Notes: generated by a model from the letters alone, not told the origin. 64,000 bases of DNA from Sternotherus odoratus (GCA_032164245.1 JAVMKO010000021.1:12716285-12780284); one strand, 5' to 3'. Numbered from the stretch's first letter, positions 45,070 through 57,020 are shown. Translations and numbers: made by a program.

Positions 45070-46869
45070 TGTAGGGCACCATTAGTAAAAACTGAAAAAT
45101 GTTTCACAACCATTTTATTAGATTTAACTCGTGTTTTAAAATCTTCACAAAAGTTGGCTACTCAAGTCTCCTATGAAGCACTGTATCTCCATCCGTCTTG
45201 GATTCTTGCTGTAATTTTGCACTCTTTGATGTCTTCCTGTGTGACCGTTACTTCCACTCCATGATATGCTCGTGATCAGACAGAAGGTGACTTCTTCTTT
45301 CAGAACACAAAATTCTATTCCATGAGGATGGAACTGTAGCTGTTGTGACTGGAATTAGCAAGCGATGAATTCCTGCTTTCATCCCAGGAAACAGAGCACA
45401 AAGACTGGGTCGAACCACTAGTGATGATACAGAAGTGGAAGTTAAATCTTCATTGGTTCATTCTATGATATTCCACTCTGTGTCCAAAATTCTCTATTCT
45501 GTCCTGATCACACAGCAGCCCCACTGCTGGTAGTGCCTCACTCCACTCAGCTGTCTGTGTTTTCGAAGACAGGCCTCTGTAAAAGCTACGTGGAGGTTGA
45601 ATAGAATCCAGAAATCTCTATTGTAGAGTTGTAAGAATCAAGTCTGTACTTTTTCAGCTGGCTTAACAAACCCTTCTTGTCCTCCTCACTTATGGAGTCA
45701 ATATAAGTACCTTCATGAGTCAACTTCTGGACTGAAGTCTTTGCTTCTTCCAGTACATTTTCAATGGATATCTCTGATAGCTTCTATTTCTTGACAAAGA
45801 TCTACTACCGTTGTAGCCGATGCCTGGAGGACATTGTTTAATGACCCAAGTGGTTTCAACAGTAGACTTACGAGAGAGAGAATGGTGAGAGTCTTCTCTG
45901 AACTTAGTAACACAAGTAGTCCACCAGTCTCACGACTTCGATCTGTCCTATCTTGGTGACTACGTACCAAAGCCAGTAATAACGATTGTAGTAATTTTAA
46001 GACAACAACCAAGAATCACTCCTAAGAAAGCCAGCAGCTTTTCCCAGGTTGGACTCATTTGAACTTCAATCCCCGTGTATCTTCTATTTGTTTCCAAAAT
46101 GTTCAGTTCTTTGGGGCTCTTGCTTAAAAAAAGAGCATAAAAAAGCCATTACGTTTCTGGCCTTTTAATGTCGTCTGAAGATTATGCAGCTTCTACTAGT
46201 GCTAGTAGGAGTAGACGGCCTCTGCAGTGTGTATAGGAGAGATCAGGGTTACACGTCTCTCTGAGCTAAGCTTGGACTCCACTATGGCTTCCAGAGATGT
46301 TTGTAGCTCCATCAAATGCTCAAGCAGCCATCTGTTTGGGTTCAGTTTCCAAGCATTTAACTTTTCTAAGACAGTGTTCTTCGAAGTGGGTGCGCGAGAC
46401 CCCAGGAGACCGCCAAAGTTGCGGTCTAGTTTTGTCCCGCCGAAATGCTGCAGAAAGAAAGCAGAAGCTTTCTATTCGGCGGACATGCCCCGGGGGCCGC
46501 GACTGGAGGTAGGACAGCGAAAGGGGCCGCGGAGCCAAAAGTTTGAAGAATGCTGTTCTAAGATGTCCCAGATGCAGCCGATGTGTCTTCTATAACCTGA
46601 ATATTTAAAATGCACCTTTGGGTATGGACATCAAGATAACATACGCAATGACTTGATGCCTATTTGCATTGGTGCATGTGTCGGCCACGTATGTACATAT
46701 TTTGAATAGGGTGAGAGAGTTCTTCACTTTTTCAGCTCCTGGGTCCTTCACTGTTTGCACCGCATGTTTCAAGAGAGTCAGCTGAGTTTTTTGCAGAAAG
46801 ATAGCGAGCATTTGCCAGTCTTGTTCAGAACCAGTGTCCAACTTCAGGATTAACAAGTGACAATACACT
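45070..46869 (-). pseudogene. decayed hAT-like transposase (DUF4371/ZMYM-like type)
   Basis: Minus-strand frames, broken by stops and frameshifts, give pieces in the order expected of a hAT-type transposase: a helical region around 46,868-46,605 and 46,012-45,761 (CQEIEAIRDIH), then a C-terminal dimerisation-like segment around 45,405-45,250. That segment contains LLIPVTTATV followed by NRILCSERR, corresponding to the family's TATVERSFS...NRI motif with its centre deleted. It is not functional. Its N-terminal side is cut by the LTR at 46870, and a miniature element sits inside it at 46372-46555. Confidence 0.7.
46372..46555. mobile_element. hAT-type miniature element with 8-bp target duplication
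   Basis: 184 bp beginning CAGTGTTCTTCGAA and ending TTTGAAGAATGCTG, imperfect terminal inverted repeats of the CAGTG class. It is flanked by identical 8-bp sequences TTCTAAGA (46364-46371 and 46556-46563). Eight-base duplications are characteristic of hAT transposition. It interrupts the older transposase pseudogene. Confidence 0.85.
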
Positions 46870-47290
46870 TGTCACGGCGTGCCCAGGGCGATGGTCTAGA
46901 ACTGCTCCCTCTGAAGCCAGTCAGGGCTCCCGGGGGAAGCTTCATCTCCATAAACAGCCTGTCTCCAAGGCTAGGAGCCTCACAGCTTTCAGCTTCCACC
47001 TTCCTGGGTCTGACCTCGGAGCATTCAGCACCTTCTGCCCCTTCAGGCTAGGAGCTTCGTGATCTAGGTAGAGCGAACGCGACCCCTCCACTGGATTCAT
47101 TTTGGGGGCCAAAGAGCCAGGCAGTCTGCCTGGAGCTCTCTGCCTCTTCCCAGCCAGATCCAGACTGAAACTCCCTCCTCTGCTTTTCCTTTGTCTCTCC
47201 CAGGGTGTCACCTCCTCCCTCCCTCACTTGGGGTCAAGTTACAGCCTTAGGTATGGACATCCCCACAGGGTAGTCAGAGGCGCCATTAAG
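46870..47290 (-). mobile_element. LTR, third copy, internally deleted
   Basis: Begins TGTCACGG at 46870 and carries the family's GGGCGATGGTCTAGAAC and CAAGGCTAGGAGCCTC blocks. It lacks the segment holding the poly(A) signal and primer-proximal part: the sequence jumps from the CTTCTGCCCC block to the GCGACCCCTC block. It directly abuts the decayed hAT-like transposase on its left. The right limit is approximate. Confidence 0.65.
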
Positions 47291-47599
47291 AACAGCTGGA
47301 CTGCAGGGGGTTGTGGGGAGGAGAGAGGCGGAGGGAAGGGGAGGCTGAAACAGAGTGTTCCTAGGGTGGATGGTGGGATTCACAGGGCACACCCCGCGCC
47401 GGAGAGGATGCCTGTTCCCATCCTGTCTACACGACGGACAGTTCACCCCCCTCCCCAGCAGCTCTGAGCACTAGTGACATCTGGCCACCAATGGGTGCCC
47501 CATAACCGGCTGCTGTTGGAAGGGGGAGCGGGGAGATTGTAGGATAAGGGCTGCAGGGCCCAGGGGAGTTCACTGGGTGCAGCCCAGCGTCCACGGGCT

Positions 47600-48700
47600 C
47601 TGGTACAAGCAGAGGGGAACCGATAGGCCAAGGGACCCCCGCTCTGGAGGCCGGGTCCCCAGGGGCGGCCGGAGCCGATCTGTGAGCGAGCCCTGCCCTC
47701 TGCTGGCCGCGCGGTGGGTGCACGGGGAGGCCGGGCCGACCCGGCCGGACACCCGCCCTGGACTCGGAGCGCTCACTCCGGCGCCAAACCGGCGTGAGAC
47801 CAGAACCCGGCCGGGACTCCCCGGCCCCGCTGGGGTTTCCACCCCACGGGAGAAGCGCTGCCAGGACCAGAAGGTTTTACAACCCCCCCTCCCCGCCCCC
47901 CAATCTCAGCCCCCCCCCCGACCCCGATCTCAGCCCCCCCCCCCGATCTCAGACCCCGATCTCAGCCCCCACCCCCCAATCTCAGCCCCCCCGACCCCGA
48001 TCTCAGCCCCCCCCCCCCCCGGAGTTGCCGCGTGTCTTGCCCTCGTCTGCCCCGCCCAGGGACTGGCAGGGTCGGGGGCTGGGGCGGGACCAGCATTGCG
48101 GGGGCCCCAGGCCCGGCCCCGCCCGCCAGGCTCCGCACCCCGGCGCGGGGGTGTCCCAGCTCCGCCTCCCTCCTCCGGGCTTCCTGGTGATCCTCGCTCC
48201 GGAGCCGCCATCGGAGCGCAGCGCAGCGAGCCCCGCTCGGCCGGTGACCGACCCCGCGGGACGGGGGGCTGGGAGCGCCCGGGGCGAGGGCCGGTTCTCC
48301 TGCCCCCCATGCGGGGGGGCAGACAGCACCCGGGGGGGGGCAGGGTCGAGGCTGCCAGGCGCCCCAGTCCTTCCCCACCCACCCACCCACCCCCGTTCCA
48401 GGTCTCAGGGGTTCCCCGGTCCCTGGCTGGGGGGTTCCCCGGTCCTGCCATGGATCTGGGGTTGGCCTGGCAGCTCCGACCTGGGCCACTCCGCAGCCTG
48501 GCACCTGCCACATGGATCGTGGCCAGTGTGTGGGGCAGGGGGCGGCCCCACTGGTAGGACACGGGAGGCTGGAGAGCTCTGGAGGCTGGACAGTGGCCCG
48601 TGGCTGCGGGATTTACGGGGGTCCCTCCGAGTGGGGAATTGGCGCTGGGCTGTGGGGTGCCATCCAGGGCTGTGTTCTCTCCGCAGCCGGATCCCCAGCG
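47600..48700 (+). promoter_or_regulatory. GC-rich promoter region of the GH3 gene
   Basis: CpG-dense sequence (for example 47,640-47,870 and 48,090-48,300) immediately precedes the first coding exon. A polypyrimidine tract and CCGCAG lie at 48,675-48,686, directly before the exon that carries the ATG. The 5' UTR may therefore be spliced, with the true first exon within the CpG-rich stretch. Confidence 0.45.
47880..48020. repeat. C-rich tandem repeat
   Basis: The unit CCGATCTCAGCCCC and variants recur about seven times with lengthening C runs. It lies in the presumed promoter of the GH3 gene and keeps a frame open across it by composition alone. Confidence 0.8.
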
Positions 48701-48702
48701 CC

Positions 48703-51700
48703 ATGTGCCGGGTGCTCCCTGCTGTGGCCCTGCTGCTCTGGACAGGGCTGGGCCTGGCCTGGGACTACCCATTCCGGGACCCCACCCTGCCCTGGGAGCA
48801 GCGGCTGGACGACCTCGTCGGGCGGCTCACCCTGGGGGAGCTGGTGCTGCAGGTACGGAGCGGGTCCCTGCCCGGCCCTGACAGCGGCGCCCCTCCCTGG
48901 GGCGGGGGCAGCGTCCTCAGGGCCTCGGCGTCCCGCTGCGGGAGTCTGGGCCTGGCAGGGCCCCCTATAAAGACCCGAGGGGAGGAAGCGGGGTGGGGTC
49001 TCTGAATGAAGCTGGGTGCCCCTGGAATCTCCCATCCCCCAGATCCCGCCTCCCCAGCCCCGTCCATGACGGAGAATGAGATCTGGCATGGAAGGGCCAG
49101 GTCGGGCGAACGGGGGCAGCCCTTGGCAGAGAGCCTCGTGTCCCGCGGTGCCCCCTTCACCGCGGGTGTCTGCCCCACAGATGGCGAGAGGTGGCGCTAA
49201 GTCCAACGGGCCAGCACCCCCCATTGAGCGGCTGGGGATCAAGCCCTACAACTGGAACACCGAGTGCCTGAGGGGAGACGGGGAAGCCCCCGGCTGGGCC
49301 ACGGCCTTCCCCCAAGCGCTGGGCTTGGCGGCCTCCTTCAGGTACTGTCTGGAGGCAGGGGGGGGCCTGAACAGGGGGGCCCTGGTGGTGCCATGTCTGG
49401 GTGTCCCCTTGGGCCGTGTTGGGGCCTAGTCCAGCGCAGGCTCTGTGGCAGGGCAGAGGCAGCTGCTGAGGGGACCGGTGCCATCTCCGGGCAGAGCCCT
49501 GGCTCATCCCCCCCCCCGATGCCTCAGCTGCTCCCCCCTCCCCCACAGCCCCGAGCTCATCCACCGCGTGGCCAACGCCACCGCCACGGAAGTGCGAGCC
49601 AAGCACAACTACTTCATGTCCACGGGCGCCTACGGCGACCACACGGGCCTCAGCTGCTTCAGCCCGGTGCTGAACATCATGAGACACCCGCTGTGGGGCA
49701 GGAACCAGGTAACAGCCGGACCAGGAGTGGGGTGGGCCGGGGGAGCCCAGGGCGGGAATAGCGGGGGGCTGCGGGTGGGACTGAGGGGCACCGGCAGGGT
49801 GGCGTGTGCCCTGGAATCCCCTCCCAACACTTTCTCCCTTCCTGAATCCGGATGCGCTAGGGCCCCTCTGGCAGACCCCGCACGCTCCCTCTCTCTCCCC
49901 CGTGGCTTGTGGCTCCTTGGCCCCTGTGCACTGACCCCTGGCACTAACGTGTCCGAGATGTGGACCCACGAGGGACGGACTGAGCCCCCCGCCTCCCCCC
50001 GCTCTCATTCCCCAAAGTCCCCGGGCAGAGGCAGCTCCGGGACTGTTTGGAAGGGGGGGGGGAATTGGCAGCTGGCACAGAGCAGTGGGGAGAGGGGGCG
50101 GCAGCAGCCCGGCGTGTGTCCGTCTGTCCTCAGGAGACGTACGGCGAAGACCCGTTCCTGAGCGCAGAGCTGGCCGTGGCGTTCGTGCAGGGGCTGCAGG
50201 GCGACCACCCCCGTTACGTCAAGGCCAGCGCCGGCTGCAAGCACTTCAGCGTGCACGGGGGGCCCGAGAACGTGCCTGTCTCCAGGCTCAGCTTTGATGC
50301 CAAGGTGAGTGTGGCGCTCCCTGGCGAGAGGCAGGGCCGGGCGGGGCCTCGCTCCCACCCGCCCTTCACACGCGAGTCTGGTCAGTGCCTCCTGGGGGTC
50401 AGCTCCCCGCCCCCAGCCACAGGCGCTGCCCCACAGGCCCGCGGTCTCATTACCGGCGAGCCGGAGGCCCAATCCAGCCACCGGACGCGCGCAATAGTCA
50501 CAGGTTGGCAGCTCCCACCCCCGCTCACCGCCCCCTTCCCACCCAGCGCTGGGAGCCCTTGGCAGTGAACACAAGGGACTGTCATTTAATGGAGACTGGA
50601 GGGAGCAAGCTGAGTGATGGAGACAAACGGCTCCATGGCAGATAAACTCGTCCCGCACACGCTGGAGCCCACCTGGGTGGGGGGGCAGGCTCCCTCCCTG
50701 GTCAGTTTCACAGCCACAGGGGCGGTTTGTCTGAAGATCTGCCCCAGGAGCTATAGCTCCCGTCTGGCCCTGGAGTCTCTGCAGGTGGGAAGAACCTCGC
50801 CTTGGTGAATCAGCTGCTTTTCTGCCTGATAGAGCAGTGCTCACCCGCTGTGCTTCCAGGCGTGGCTGTGATCTTCCTTCAGGAGACAAGTCACGCTGTC
50901 AGCTTGCCCGCTAGTTGTGTTTTCTTGCGGTACCTGATATACCAGACTGATCCTTTGATCTTAGTGGGAAGCAGCTCCCCCCCCCCCCCCCCGCTGATTG
51001 TTTTTCCTGAAGGTTTTTTCTCATGGAGATTTCACAATCTCAGCCTGGCCCATGGCACACAGGCATCCATTGCAAGCCCTTGATGCACTTGGCCCATGGC
51101 ACATAGGCATCCATTGCAAGCCCTCCATGCACCGTGAGCAGACAGACAGAGGAGCCTCTGTCACCCCCTGCCTGCCGGGAACCCGGCTGAGCTGCGTCAG
51201 CCCCCGGTGATCTGCCTCCGCTTCAGAACGTACTTTTTAGTGTAGAGACGGGATGCCTGGAATACAACCCGTACACACATTTACGACCAGCAGGAGAGAC
51301 CTCACGTGCCACCCTTGGGTGCATAGATCAGGCCTAGGGCAGCCCTGTACCATGGTCTCTCTGTGCTCTCTGCCAGTTGGCACCGCGAGGGGTCCCGGGG
51401 AGCTCCGCCAGGGCTGAAGTTGGGGGCCGCAGGGTGGGGGTGGAGTCCGCGGCACTGACCGACTGCTCTGCGCCCTGCAGGTGCAGGAGCGGGACTGGAG
51501 AATGACCTTCCTGCCCCAGTTCCAGGCCTGTGTGGGCGCTGGCTCCTACAGCGTCATGTGCAGCTACAACAGGTACCGGGCGAGGCGGGGCCCGCGGCTG
51601 GGGGGCCGTGCACGGGCAGGGGTCTCTGCGTGCTGCCGGCCGCTCCTTGCCCGTGCTCAGCATTGGCCTGTCCTGGGTGAGAGGAGGGCAGATCTCACAC

Positions 51701-54700
51701 ACACACCCCTCCGCCCTGGAAGGGAGCAGGAGAGCAGCCTGAACCCCACGGCAGCTGTACAGCTTTGGAGCTGAACAGGGCTGGCTGTTTGGGATTTGGG
51801 TGGAGTCCCCAGGGAGCTCAGGAGTGGGCGCTATTCCACCCCCTCTCTGTTGAGCCAATGCCCCTGCACTGCTTGGGGGCGCTGTCCTCCAGAAGAGAAG
51901 TCAAACCTCTCTCCATCCGAGATCTCATGGCACTTCCAGCGGGAGCCCTGTGGCCTGGGGTTCCCAGGTGGGCAGTTCCGCTGACGTAAATCCCCCTGCA
52001 ATTCCAACCGAGTGCAGCGTTCTCCTTCACTTCCTGTCCCAAACTGCCAGGCGCTGTTAGACAGCTGCCACGCCCCACCCCAGAGGTGGCTGCATTCGCC
52101 ATTGCAATAACCGCCAGGCCCAACCCGGCAGGATCAACGGCGTGCCCGCCTGCGCCAACAAGAAGCTGCTGACAGACATTCTGCGCACCGAGTGGGGCTT
52201 CCAGGGCTACGTGGTGAGCGACGAGGGGGCCGTGGAGTTGATCATGCTGGGCCATCGTTACACACGCAGCTTCCTGGAGACGGCCATCGGTGAGCCTGGA
52301 TGCACACGGCTCTTGGCCGAGAGGAGGTTGGGCACTGGTTTAATGGTCAGGACTCCTGGGTTCTATTCCCAGCTCTGCCACTGACCCGCTATGGGACCCT
52401 GGGCAAGTCACACACACACGCATGTGCCTCAGTTTCCCCTCTGTGCAAACCCTGCTGCTCCCCTTCCCAAGGGCGCTGGAGCCTCCGTTCAAGAGCTGAG
52501 CTCGTTGTGCCCAGACTGGCAGGGGCAGAGGCTACTTGGCTGGGTTGGGGGCGCTCTGGGGGAAGGGGCAGAGGCTGATCCCCACGGTAACGCGCTGTTT
52601 CCTGTCTCTCCGCTGCGCTGCAGCCTCGGTGAACGCTGGCTGCAATCTGGAGCTGTCCTACTGCCTGATGGAGAACGTCTTCATGAGCATCAGCGAGGCT
52701 GTGGCCAAGGGCAACATCACGCTGGAGGTGAGAACCTCTGGGGGCAGCGCGGTCGGGTGGATGTGGGTTGACGATAGAACGATCAAGCTCAGAACTAGGG
52801 GGAACGGGCACCAAGGCCTGGGCTTCCTTGGGCCGGTTCACCCGGCTTGAGGCTGGGAGTGTGGATGTGGGGTGAGAGCCCATTGCCCCCAGATCTGAGC
52901 CTGGGACTGGTGGGAGTAGTGGGATACGGGGCTGCAGCAGCCCCCCTAGATCTGAACTCAGGCTGCCCCCTAGTGGGTGTCACGGGCTCTCGCTGCCCTT
53001 CGCAGACGGTGAAGGCCCGGGTCCGGCCGCTCTTCTACACGCGCCTGCGGCTGGGGGAGTTCGACCCCCCTGCCATGAACCCCTACAGCACCCTGGACCT
53101 GAGCGCCGTGCAGAGCCCCGCCCATAGGCGGCTCGCCCTGGAGGCCGCCATCAAGAGCTTCGTGCTGCTGAAGAACGAGAGGGGGACGCTGCCCCTCCGC
53201 GCCCAGGCCCTGGCCGGCAGGCGCATCGCGGTGAGTGTCCCGCTCGGGGGGGGGGGGGCACCGCGGCTGGGACTTCCTGGCTTGCACGCCCCAGGGGTGC
53301 TGTCCGCCCAGCCCCTGCGTCCGCCGTCACCGCCTGCCCTGCCCCAGAGAACCGCGGCCGCGCTGGGGCTCCCTGCCCCACACCGGACACCTCGGCTGGG
53401 GACTGACACCGGGGGCCCCACGGCCACACACCCCTGGAGCACACTGCAGCCCCCCACCCTACAGCACCTGTGCAGACTGCTGGGGCCTGGCTGATGAGAG
53501 CAAGAGGGGGCGAGGCATGGGGGGCCCTGGGGACCCGGGTGGACACTGCACGGTGCGGGGGAGGGGGCTGCTCGATGGGGACAAGGGGCGGCAGGCGCTG
53601 CGTGGCGGGGGGGGGGGCAGCGCGGCAGGCGGGGGTGGGGAGCGGCACATCAGGCCTCCCCCCATAGGAAGGCTCAAAGTGGCCAGGGGCTGCCTTAGGC
53701 CAGCGATTGACCCACCCAGCTCGTTCCATTGCTTCCGAATGCCTCCCCCCGTGGCCCCCCCCCCGGCACTGCTCCCCCGGCTCCCCTGCGCCGCCGGGCC
53801 CTGGGGCTGGCAGGGTGGAGTGGGTGGCTTCCGCCCCACCCTCGGCTGTTTCCCCTCCTCTGCAGGTGGTCGGTCCCTTTGCCGACAACCCCAGGGTGCT
53901 GTTCGGGGACTACGCGCCCATCCCGGACCCCCGGTACATCTACACCCCCAGGTAGGGCGAGAGCAACCCCCCCGCCCTCCTCCCGTTGGTTGGGACCCCC
54001 CAGCTCAGGCTGCTGCCTCCCTCCAGCCGTCAGTGGGAGGGGAGGGAGCTGGGGCCGATCTCTTCTCTGTTGGGCTCATGGCACCGCTTGGTTCCCGGCC
54101 CGAGCGCAAAGGGGCATCGGCGGTTCTCCCCCATCCCCCCCCCGGGGGGCAGAACTGCCCGTTGGTCCCACTCGGCCGGGCAGGGGGATCCCCCATCGCC
54201 ATGGCAGCAGCCCGGGTCAGTGACTGATGGCAGGCTGCTCCCGTCCCGGTGCAGGAGGGGCCTGGAGACCCTACCCGCCAACGTCAGCTTCGCCGCTGGC
54301 TGCAGCGAGCCCACGTGCCAGCGCTACTCGCCGGGCGAGGTGGAGGGGGCGGTCCGGGCAGCCGACGTGGTGGTGGTGTGTCTGGGCACAGGTACGAGGG
54401 GGCGAGGGGGGGGGGGGTCCCAGTCTGGGCGTGAGGGGGGGGCTCTGAGCCCCTCTAGTCTCAGCCGCTCTGGCCTCTGCCTTCCTGCCCCCCAGACCCG
54501 CGACAGGCTGTGGCAGAGCCTGGCGGGGGGCAGTGCTGGGCTCGCGGCTCAGGCTGGTTGTGTGACGGGCCTCCCGCCATGCCCCCCCGCGAGTGCCCAG
54601 GGCGGGTAGGACCCAGGGCCCCCTGCCGGGCTGCCGGCTCCCCATGGGGTGCGGCGTGAGCTTCCCCTCAGCACGGCAACTCCCACGAGTCCTCGCTCCG

Positions 54701-56656
54701 CCGGGAGCCCTGCCGGACCGGCGGTGCCCCCGGCTGGGGGGATCAGGCTGCTCCCCCCACATCGTGTCCCCGCTGGGGGGGTGGAGATGAGCCACGCTCT
54801 GCACGGGGGGGCGTGACCCGGCCCCTGGCGGCCCAGGGTGGGGGCATCACCAGTGACTGGCGCCGGCTCTTCCTGCCCAGGGACTGACCTGGAGACGGAG
54901 GCGAACGACCGACGGGACCTGTCCCTGCCCGGGCACCAGCAGGAGCTGCTGCAGGATGCCGTGGCCTGGGGTGAGGGGGTCTGGGGCGCCCCTGCCCCCC
55001 GGGGCCTGCTGGGGGGAGGGAATCTGGGCTCCTGTGTGGAGCTGCCAAGGGGCCGGCTGTGTGGGCACAGCACCCCCTGAGGCTCAGCTCTGCCCACTCT
55101 CGGGGGGGGGGCATCTCCCCATTGCCCCCACACATGGGTCACTCTGGAGGGACTGAGCGCAGTGCCCTGCGCCCCGAGACCACAGTGATGGGCTCCCACC
55201 GAAGAGACGGACAGCTGGGGTATTCGGAGCATCACAGACCCTCAGTGAGACCCCAGCATGCGCTGCCCCACGGGCCTCGCTGAGCTGGCGTCGGGCCCCC
55301 GGGCGCGGCGGTCCCCGAAGCCAAGGGGACGGGCTCGGGGCTGACCGGGCCTGTCTCTTCCAGCCGCCGGGCGCCCCGTCGTCCTGCTGCTGTTCAACGC
55401 GGGGCCGCTGGACGTGGGCTGGGCCCAGGCCCACCCCGGGGTGGGCGCCATCCTGGCCTGCTTCTTCCCAGCGCAGGCCGCCGGCCTCGCCATCCTCCAG
55501 GTGCTGCTGGGGGAGGAGGGGGCCAACCCGGCGGGCAGGCTCCCGGCCACCTGGCCAGCTGGCATGGACCAGGTAAGGCACCCGGTGCTGGCGGGGGGGG
55601 GGGGGGGGCTCGGAAATCTGGGTGCCCCGTGGGGGTCGCCAGCTGCCCTGGCGCGGTGACGCTCGATCCAGGAAACGCGTGACCCAGAGCCCAGCGGTCT
55701 GCCCAGGCCCAGCCCCATGGGACTCCCAGGGCTGGGAGGGGAGGCAGCCTGTGCCCATCCCTCCAGGTGCCCGTAGCCAGTGTGGTCCTGGACCCCCCGC
55801 TCCCCCACCTGTTCCTGCGGCCAGCATGGCACCGTGGCCCCACCCTGCCCCCTCCCAGGCCGCTGTGGCACCGTGGCCTGGGGCTGACGTCTTCCGTCCC
55901 TTGTGGCCGCAGGTGCCCGCCATGGAGAATTACACCATGGAGGGGCGCACGTACCGGTACTATGGGCCAGGGGCCCCGCTCTACCCCTTCGGCTACGGAC
56001 TGTCCTACACCACCTTCCGCTACCGGGACCTGGCCATGAGCCCCACGGCGCTGCCCCTCTGCGCCAACCTCAGCGTCTCCGTGGTGGTGGAGAACACTGG
56101 GCAGAGGGACGGCGAAGAGGTGAGAGCTCCCCCTGCCCCGGATTGGGGGGGGGAAGGGGGTGTAGAGGGAGGGGCCTGTGAGGCAGCGCATGGGCCCTGC
56201 GCCAGGCCAGCACTTAGCTCGGATGGCTCCTCCCCCATGGGGCGGGCGGGGGGGTCAGGAGAGGTGGCGTCCTGCTGGCCCCTGTGGCGTTGGGGTGAGG
56301 CAGGCCCCCTGGGTGCTTCCCCCCCCTCCCCCGTTGCTGTTCCCAGCCCGCCTCTCCCCTCCCTGCAGGTGGTGCAGCTGTACCTGCGATGGGCGCAGCC
56401 CTCCGTGCCGGTGCCCCGCTGGCAGCTGGTTGGATTCCGCCGGGTGCCCGTTGCCGCGGGGCGGGCGGCCAAGCTGCTGTTCCTGGTGACCTACGCGCAG
56501 CGCGCCGTCTGGGCCGAGCGGTGGCAGCTGGAGCCGGGCGCCTTCGAGCTCTTTGTGGGCGGGCAGCAGCCGGGCCAGGAGACGCGGGTCAGCTCCGAGG
56601 TCCTGCGGGCGGAGTTCACGGTCACCGGCGCCACCCGACCCCTGAGCCGCTGCTAG
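48703..56656 (+). CDS. secreted glycoside hydrolase family 3 protein, beta-xylosidase-like, complete
   Basis: Predicted exo-acting glycosidase of the plant/fungal beta-xylosidase type. Fourteen coding exons: 48703-48852, 49181-49341, 49549-49708, 50134-50304, 51481-51572, 52132-52289, 52624-52727, 53006-53230, 53866-53951, 54255-54391, 54881-54970, 55364-55572, 55913-56119 and 56369-56656. All introns are GT-AG and in phase, giving 745 aa, about the family length. Residues 1-19 are a signal peptide. Residues 20-330 form the barrel domain, with CKH (192-194) and catalytic nucleophile Asp275 in YVVSDEGA. Residues 375-580 form the second domain, with acid/base candidates Glu486/Glu488 in DLETEANDR. 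Residues 630-735 form the Fn3-like domain, preceded by YPFGYGLSYTTF. Sequons at Asn113, 328, 445, 587 and 633 fit secretion. No membrane anchor or ER-retention signal is visible. The substrate is unknown; beta-glucosidase activity cannot be excluded. Confidence 0.93.
51047..51134. repeat. 44-bp direct duplication in intron 4 of the GH3 gene
   Basis: GGCCCATGGCACACAGGCAT and the following 24 bases recur from 51091 with only a few changes, then diverge. A poly-C tract lies just upstream near 50,978. Confidence 0.8.
52325..52445 (+). mobile_element. MIR-type SINE fragment in intron 6 of the GH3 gene
   Basis: Reads CAGGACTCCTGGGTTCTATT, AGCTCTGCCACTGACC, CCCTGGGCAAGTCACA and TGTGCCTCAGTTTCCCC. 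It carries a short CA expansion inside the core. A similar pair of fragments sits in angiopoietin intron 5 (39,420-39,580). Confidence 0.65.
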
Positions 56657-57020
56657 GGACGGGGGCTGGCATGGGAACTGCTGCCCCAGGGCTTCGGAGG
56701 CTCCACGGACCGGGATCTGTGGGGGGCTAGCATGGGGCCACCCGTGTTAGGATTGGGATCTGCCCCGGCACCCGGCTGGCTGTACCAGGAAGCGGGGGGC
56801 ACATGGCTGTCTCTGTCAGGGTTGGGGGTCCGGGATGGCACCTGGCTGGCTGTTGTGGGGGCGGGGAGGCCACGCACCTGACTGACTGTACTGGGGGGGC
56901 CGGGCCAGCACCTGGCTGGCTGTATCTGGGGGGAGGGGGGGAGCAGCCTGGCACCTGGGTGTCTGTACTGGGGACAATGGGGGCTCATTCATTTGATGCA
57001 CAATAAACTTTGCCTGGCAT
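56657..57020 (+). other. GH3 gene 3' UTR with degenerate repeats
   Basis: After the stop codon the motif GCACCTGGCTGGCTGT recurs five or six times in altered form (56,768-56,970), with G-rich spacers. The UTR ends at a canonical poly(A) signal. Confidence 0.7.
57002..57007 (+). terminator. AATAAA poly(A) signal of the GH3 gene
   Basis: A single canonical AATAAA lies 346 bp after the stop codon, in the first AT-rich patch following a GC-rich UTR, so cleavage is expected about 10-30 bp downstream. Confidence 0.75.

Noticed and set aside
47577..48557. 326-codon plus-strand frame before the GH3 gene
   Set aside because: Low-complexity proline/arginine-rich translation through C-rich tandem repeats, with no homology.
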